Source of the DNA: an uncultured Pirellulaceae bacterium
GTDB lineage: Bacteria; Planctomycetota; Planctomycetia; Pirellulales; Pirellulaceae
Reading direction: 5' to 3'
DNA: 8,461 nt
Assembly (NCBI GenBank): GCA_934255105.1
Contig: CAKQNH010000160.1
Coordinates: 1-8,461, forward strand
A model generated the notes under the pieces. It was not told the origin of the DNA and did not search any database. It worked only from the letters and a program-made list of their open reading frames with translations. The stretch's first letter is position 1. Each line of letters starts with the position of its first letter. This document shows positions 5,816 through 8,461 of this stretch, piece after piece. A program made the translations under genes and the position numbers.

Positions 5816-6587
5816 AGCTGGGCGGCGGTTGAGCCATCTCATGCAAATGCACGGCGGTACGCTGAAGCGTCACACCGCTTTCCAGTAGGTGCCCCAAGCC
5901 CACGCGCTCGAGTAGTTCGCTGGGACGAATCGAACCCTGGGCCACGTTGGGGATCGAAAATAAAAATTGTTCTTGTTCGATGCGGCAATCAAAATGTGGA
6001 TCAGTCGTCGAGCAGGCGATCTGTTTTCCTTCCCGATCGATCTCCAAGCTGGCCAGTGAGCGGATGGAGTCGATCCGCTGCTCAAGCTCAGTCGTCGACT
6101 CCAAGCCATGTGCAATGCGATAGCTGGCACCCAGCACGCGAGCTTTGCCCAGGGAAGTCTGCAAGGCGTGCAGCTCCAACAGTTCCATACCGTCGGGCAT
6201 CTCGCGACGCAAAACTTCACCGATCGAGTCGAGCTGCACGAGCCCCAGTACTTCCAGTTCGACCAGTTCGTCGAGGGCTTCGATTCCCAGCCCCAAAGCG
6301 GACGGAAAGCTGATGCGTGGCTTGGGACTAAAGCCTTGGCTGAAGGCCAATTGCAATCCAGCGCGTCGCAACAATCGCTCCCACACACGCGCCAGATCCC
6401 GGTGGCTGATCCACCGCAAATCGCCGCACTTGGTGAAGCGAATTCGCAGCCGCGTCTTGTCATCCGCTGAAGGCTGGGCAGTCACATCGGCGTGTGAGGC
6501 GACAGTCTGAGAGCTGGCGGGCTGAGAGCTGGCGGGCTGGCGGCTGGCGGGCTGGGGGCTGGCGGGTCGAGGATTGTCGCTAGTCAT
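5811..6587 (-). CDS. Radical-SAM-associated protein, DUF2344 / TIGR03936 family
   Basis: A 258-residue protein. The conserved domain covers about 45-245 and opens with the family pattern RIRFTKCGDLRWISHRDL (48-65), then RLLRRAGLQLAFSQGFSPKP (71-90) and RISFPSALGLGIEA (91-104). The family is found alone or fused to a radical SAM protein (TIGR03960) and is often next to RNase E/G genes; its biochemical role is not established, so none is assigned. Here it stands alone: the upstream gene is ptsI, not the radical SAM partner. Residues 1-43 are a low-complexity Pro/Ala/Ser/Gln tail, with a PASxQ unit produced by a DNA minisatellite (6511-6570), and are not part of the family domain. A GTG at codon 35 could be an alternative start that avoids the tail. 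I kept the ATG because it begins seven bases past the ptsI stop, typical operon spacing. The last codons (QPPPSF) run into the 16-bp repeat. Family confidence is high; function is unknown. Confidence 0.9.
   Translation of the reverse strand: MTSDNPRPASPQPASRQPASSQPASSQTVASHADVTAQPSADDKTRLRIRFTKCGDLRWISHRDLARVWERLLRRAGLQLAFSQGFSPKPRISFPSALGLGIEALDELVELEVLGLVQLDSIGEVLRREMPDGMELLELHALQTSLGKARVLGASYRIAHGLESTTELEQRIDSIRSLASLEIDREGKQIACSTTDPHFDCRIEQEQFLFSIPNVAQGSIRPSELLERVGLGHLLESGVTLQRTAVHLHEMAQPPPSF
6511..6570 (-). repeat. 15-bp minisatellite encoding PASxQ repeats
   Basis: Four 15-base units start at 6511, 6526, 6541 and 6556, each containing GGCTGGCGGG or AGCTGGCGGG on the plus strand. Because the period is a multiple of three, the DUF2344 reading frame survives copy-number change, and the product has PASPQ, PASRQ, PASSQ, PASSQ at residues 8-27. 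Confidence 0.9.
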
Positions 6588-6593
6588 CGTGTG

Positions 6594-8339
6594 TTAGACT
6601 CCCAACGCCATTTCGGGAAGCAGATCGGTAAACCGCGTTTTCAGATAAGCGTCGACCTCGCGGGCGGTGTCGAATTCGAACACGCGTTTCGCAATTTGAG
6701 TGCAGTCCTCCAAGCTGACTTGGCGCAGTGCCTGCTTTATCTGTGGGAGCAATACCGAAGGTGCCGACAGCACGCGGACTCCCAGGCCAACCAACAGCAG
6801 CGATGTGATGGGGTTGGAGCTCATCTCACCACACACGCTGACATCCACGCCGGCAGCCTGCGCGACTTCGATCGAGGTGCGTATCAGCCGCAACACGGCG
6901 GGATCGTGGCCGGCATATAGATCGGCGACGCTTTCGTTGCCGCGATCAACGGCCAGGGTGTATTGGATCAGGTCATTGGTACCGATGCTGATGAAGTCGA
7001 CCTCGCGGACAAAACTCTCCAGCATCAGCACCGCGGCCGGAACCTCGACCATCATGCCCACCTTGATCGGGTGGACCATCTCTAGTCCCTCTTCGACCAA
7101 GTCATCGATGACTTGCCGCAGCACCATCCGGGCGGTGCGCATTTCGTGCAGCGTGGTAACCATGGGGAACATGATCTTCAGCGGGCCATCGACGGATGCG
7201 CGCACCATGGCTCGCAACTGTGTGCGAAATATTTTGGGTTGCCGCAGCGACAGTCGAATGCTCCGCAAGCCGAGCGAAGGATTGTTCTCGGGGTCGATTT
7301 TGGCAAACTTGGCGACCTTGTCCGCTCCCAGATCGAGCGTGCGCATGATAACTGGCCGCCCCTTGACTTGCTGGACCACCTCGCGGTAGGCCGCAGTCTG
7401 CTCCTCCTCGGTGGGCTCGCCGTTGCCGGCCATGTACAGGAATTCAGTGCGGTATAGCCCGATGCCCTCTGCACCACGCTCTAGGCTGCTGGGAACTTCG
7501 CCAGGGAATTCGATGTTGGCCAGCAGGGTGATGCGCGTCCCATCGCGAGTGACTGCGGGCAGATCGCGAATGGAGGTCAGCTTTTCCACTCGGCCGGCAC
7601 CGGCAGCCATGCGTCGTCGGTCGGTCTCTAGCGTCGCTTCATCGGGTTGCAGGATGACTCGACCGCGAAAACCGTCGATGATCACGACCGCGTCGCGCTC
7701 GATACGATGCAGAAAGCTTCCCAGCCCAACGACGGCGGGGATTTCCATACCGCGTGCTACGATGGCGGTGTGACCTCCTGGCCCACCTACCTCGGTGCAA
7801 AAACCGATGATCTTGTCGCGATCTAGATTGGCCGTCTCGCTGGGCGTCAAGTCATGGCTCAACAGAATAGACTGGCCCACTCCGCCGGTGACTTGCATGG
7901 GGGCCCCTCCCAGAGCTTCCAGCAAGGTGCGCTCGACATCGCGAATATCCCCTGCCCGCTCGGCCATCGCCTCTGAGCCCATATTGCGGAACGCATGCGC
8001 ATAGCGGCTGAGCACCATGGAGACGGCGAACTCGGCGCTGTAGCACTCCTCGTCGATCAACCGCGTCCACTCATGCAACAGGGTGGCGTCCAGCAGAAGC
8101 TGCTGGTGGGCCGAGAAGATCGCTCCCACGAGCGGACTGATTCTTTCGGTCGATTCGCGGCGATGCTGGTCCAGACGCGTAGACGCTTCGGCTATTGCCG
8201 TTCGCAAGCGTTCGATTTCATTATGGCGGTCTGCGGAATCTATCTGAGAGCGAGTAATCCTATAACCTTCGCGGTCGAGGATTAAAACCTTTCCGATGGC
8301 AACTCCCGGCGAGACCGCAATACCTTGCAGTTCGAGCAT
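6594..8339 (-). CDS. ptsI: PTS Enzyme I, phosphoenolpyruvate-protein phosphotransferase
   Basis: A full-length 581-residue Enzyme I (E. coli 575), cytoplasmic. It takes phosphate from PEP onto a histidine and passes it to HPr. The N-terminal part (about 1-240) holds the HPr-binding helices and the phospho-His domain: GGPGGHTAIVAR puts the active His at 190 (E. coli H189). The C-terminal PEP-binding TIM barrel has EGIGLYRTEFLYM (291-303), MRTLDLGADK (332-341), NPSLGLRSIR (353-362), FPMVTTLHEMR (391-401), GMMVEVPAA (428-436), DFISIGTNDLIQYTLAVDR (448-466) and VCGEMSSNP, with the catalytic Cys503 (E. coli C502). All PEP/Mg-binding blocks look intact. The unusual point is Gly-Gly before His190 where most relatives have Thr-Ser. 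HPr (ptsH) is not in the window; it may lie beyond 8461. No Shine-Dalgarno is visible before the ATG at 8337-8339, but the family start MLELQGIAVSPGVAIG fits well. It heads the minus-strand operon. Confidence 0.97.
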   Translation of the reverse strand: MLELQGIAVSPGVAIGKVLILDREGYRITRSQIDSADRHNEIERLRTAIAEASTRLDQHRRESTERISPLVGAIFSAHQQLLLDATLLHEWTRLIDEECYSAEFAVSMVLSRYAHAFRNMGSEAMAERAGDIRDVERTLLEALGGAPMQVTGGVGQSILLSHDLTPSETANLDRDKIIGFCTEVGGPGGHTAIVARGMEIPAVVGLGSFLHRIERDAVVIIDGFRGRVILQPDEATLETDRRRMAAGAGRVEKLTSIRDLPAVTRDGTRITLLANIEFPGEVPSSLERGAEGIGLYRTEFLYMAGNGEPTEEEQTAAYREVVQQVKGRPVIMRTLDLGADKVAKFAKIDPENNPSLGLRSIRLSLRQPKIFRTQLRAMVRASVDGPLKIMFPMVTTLHEMRTARMVLRQVIDDLVEEGLEMVHPIKVGMMVEVPAAVLMLESFVREVDFISIGTNDLIQYTLAVDRGNESVADLYAGHDPAVLRLIRTSIEVAQAAGVDVSVCGEMSSNPITSLLLVGLGVRVLSAPSVLLPQIKQALRQVSLEDCTQIAKRVFEFDTAREVDAYLKTRFTDLLPEMALGV

Positions 8340-8461
8340 GGATGGTGGGGGAACAGGTCAATCAGCCACCATGTGCTGGCTACGGATCGATAGCCGAGCG
8401 AGCGGAGTGGGCGGTGACGAGTGTCCATATTCTATTCAGTGTATTGTGTTGTATGGGGTAG
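8340..8461 (-). promoter_or_regulatory. Upstream region of ptsI, possible operon promoter
   Basis: Non-coding as far as can be seen; minus-strand frames 1 and 3 entering from the edge stop within about 30 bases and the remaining one resembles no PTS protein. On the minus strand TAGAAT (8434-8429) is a one-mismatch -10 hexamer about 90 bases before the start, but the -35 is poor. A weak 5-bp inverted repeat GGCTA/TAGCC spans 8378-8395. The promoter call is tentative and could equally lie outside the window. Confidence 0.25.

Noticed and set aside
6700..7389. Long plus-strand open frame (229 codons) opposite ptsI
   Set aside because: It is a codon-bias shadow of ptsI with a Ser/Arg/Thr-rich product and no recognisable domain.

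Overview
The window is ordinary bacterial chromosome with dense genes and moderately high GC. It holds seven protein-coding genes and several small repeat elements, and I see no rRNA, tRNA, CRISPR array, insertion sequence or phage gene. The best guess for the host is a planctomycete (Pirellulaceae-like). This rests on family resemblance: a secreted Q-tract protein of a type I associate with planctomycetes, a secreted Dabb protein, an RNase E/G with an acidic/basic insert in its S1 domain, and short palindromic intergenic repeats. It is inference, since no marker gene is present.

Layout. At the left edge a FabZ-like hydroxyacyl-ACP dehydratase lies on the minus strand (42-521). It diverges, across about 335 non-coding bases, from an exported helical protein on the plus strand (857-1948) whose stop is followed by a terminator-like hairpin. 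That hairpin is the first copy of a 29-bp tandem repeat (1956-2066). A secreted Dabb-domain protein follows on the plus strand (2247-2666). It is bracketed by two inverted copies of a 52-nt palindromic element (2131-2182 and 2796-2847).

The right two thirds are a probable four-gene minus-strand operon, in transcription order: ptsI (Enzyme I of the phosphotransferase system, 8339-6594), a radical-SAM-associated DUF2344/TIGR03936 protein (6587-5811), an RNase E/G family endoribonuclease (5681-3987), and a UDP-glucuronate 4-epimerase-type sugar-nucleotide epimerase (3983-2967). The gaps are 6, 129 and 3 bases. The DUF2344-RNase G pairing is a known neighbourhood. Its attachment to Enzyme I upstream and a sugar-nucleotide epimerase downstream is less expected, and would put PEP sensing, RNA turnover and surface-polysaccharide precursor supply on one transcript.

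I found no convincing wholly new system. The most interesting items are the inverted palindromic pair around the Dabb gene, the decaying hairpin array at 1956-2066, the two unrelated minisatellites at the two ends of the DUF2344 gene, the missing radical-SAM partner, the GGH in place of TSH at the Enzyme I active site, and the charged insert in the RNase S1 domain.
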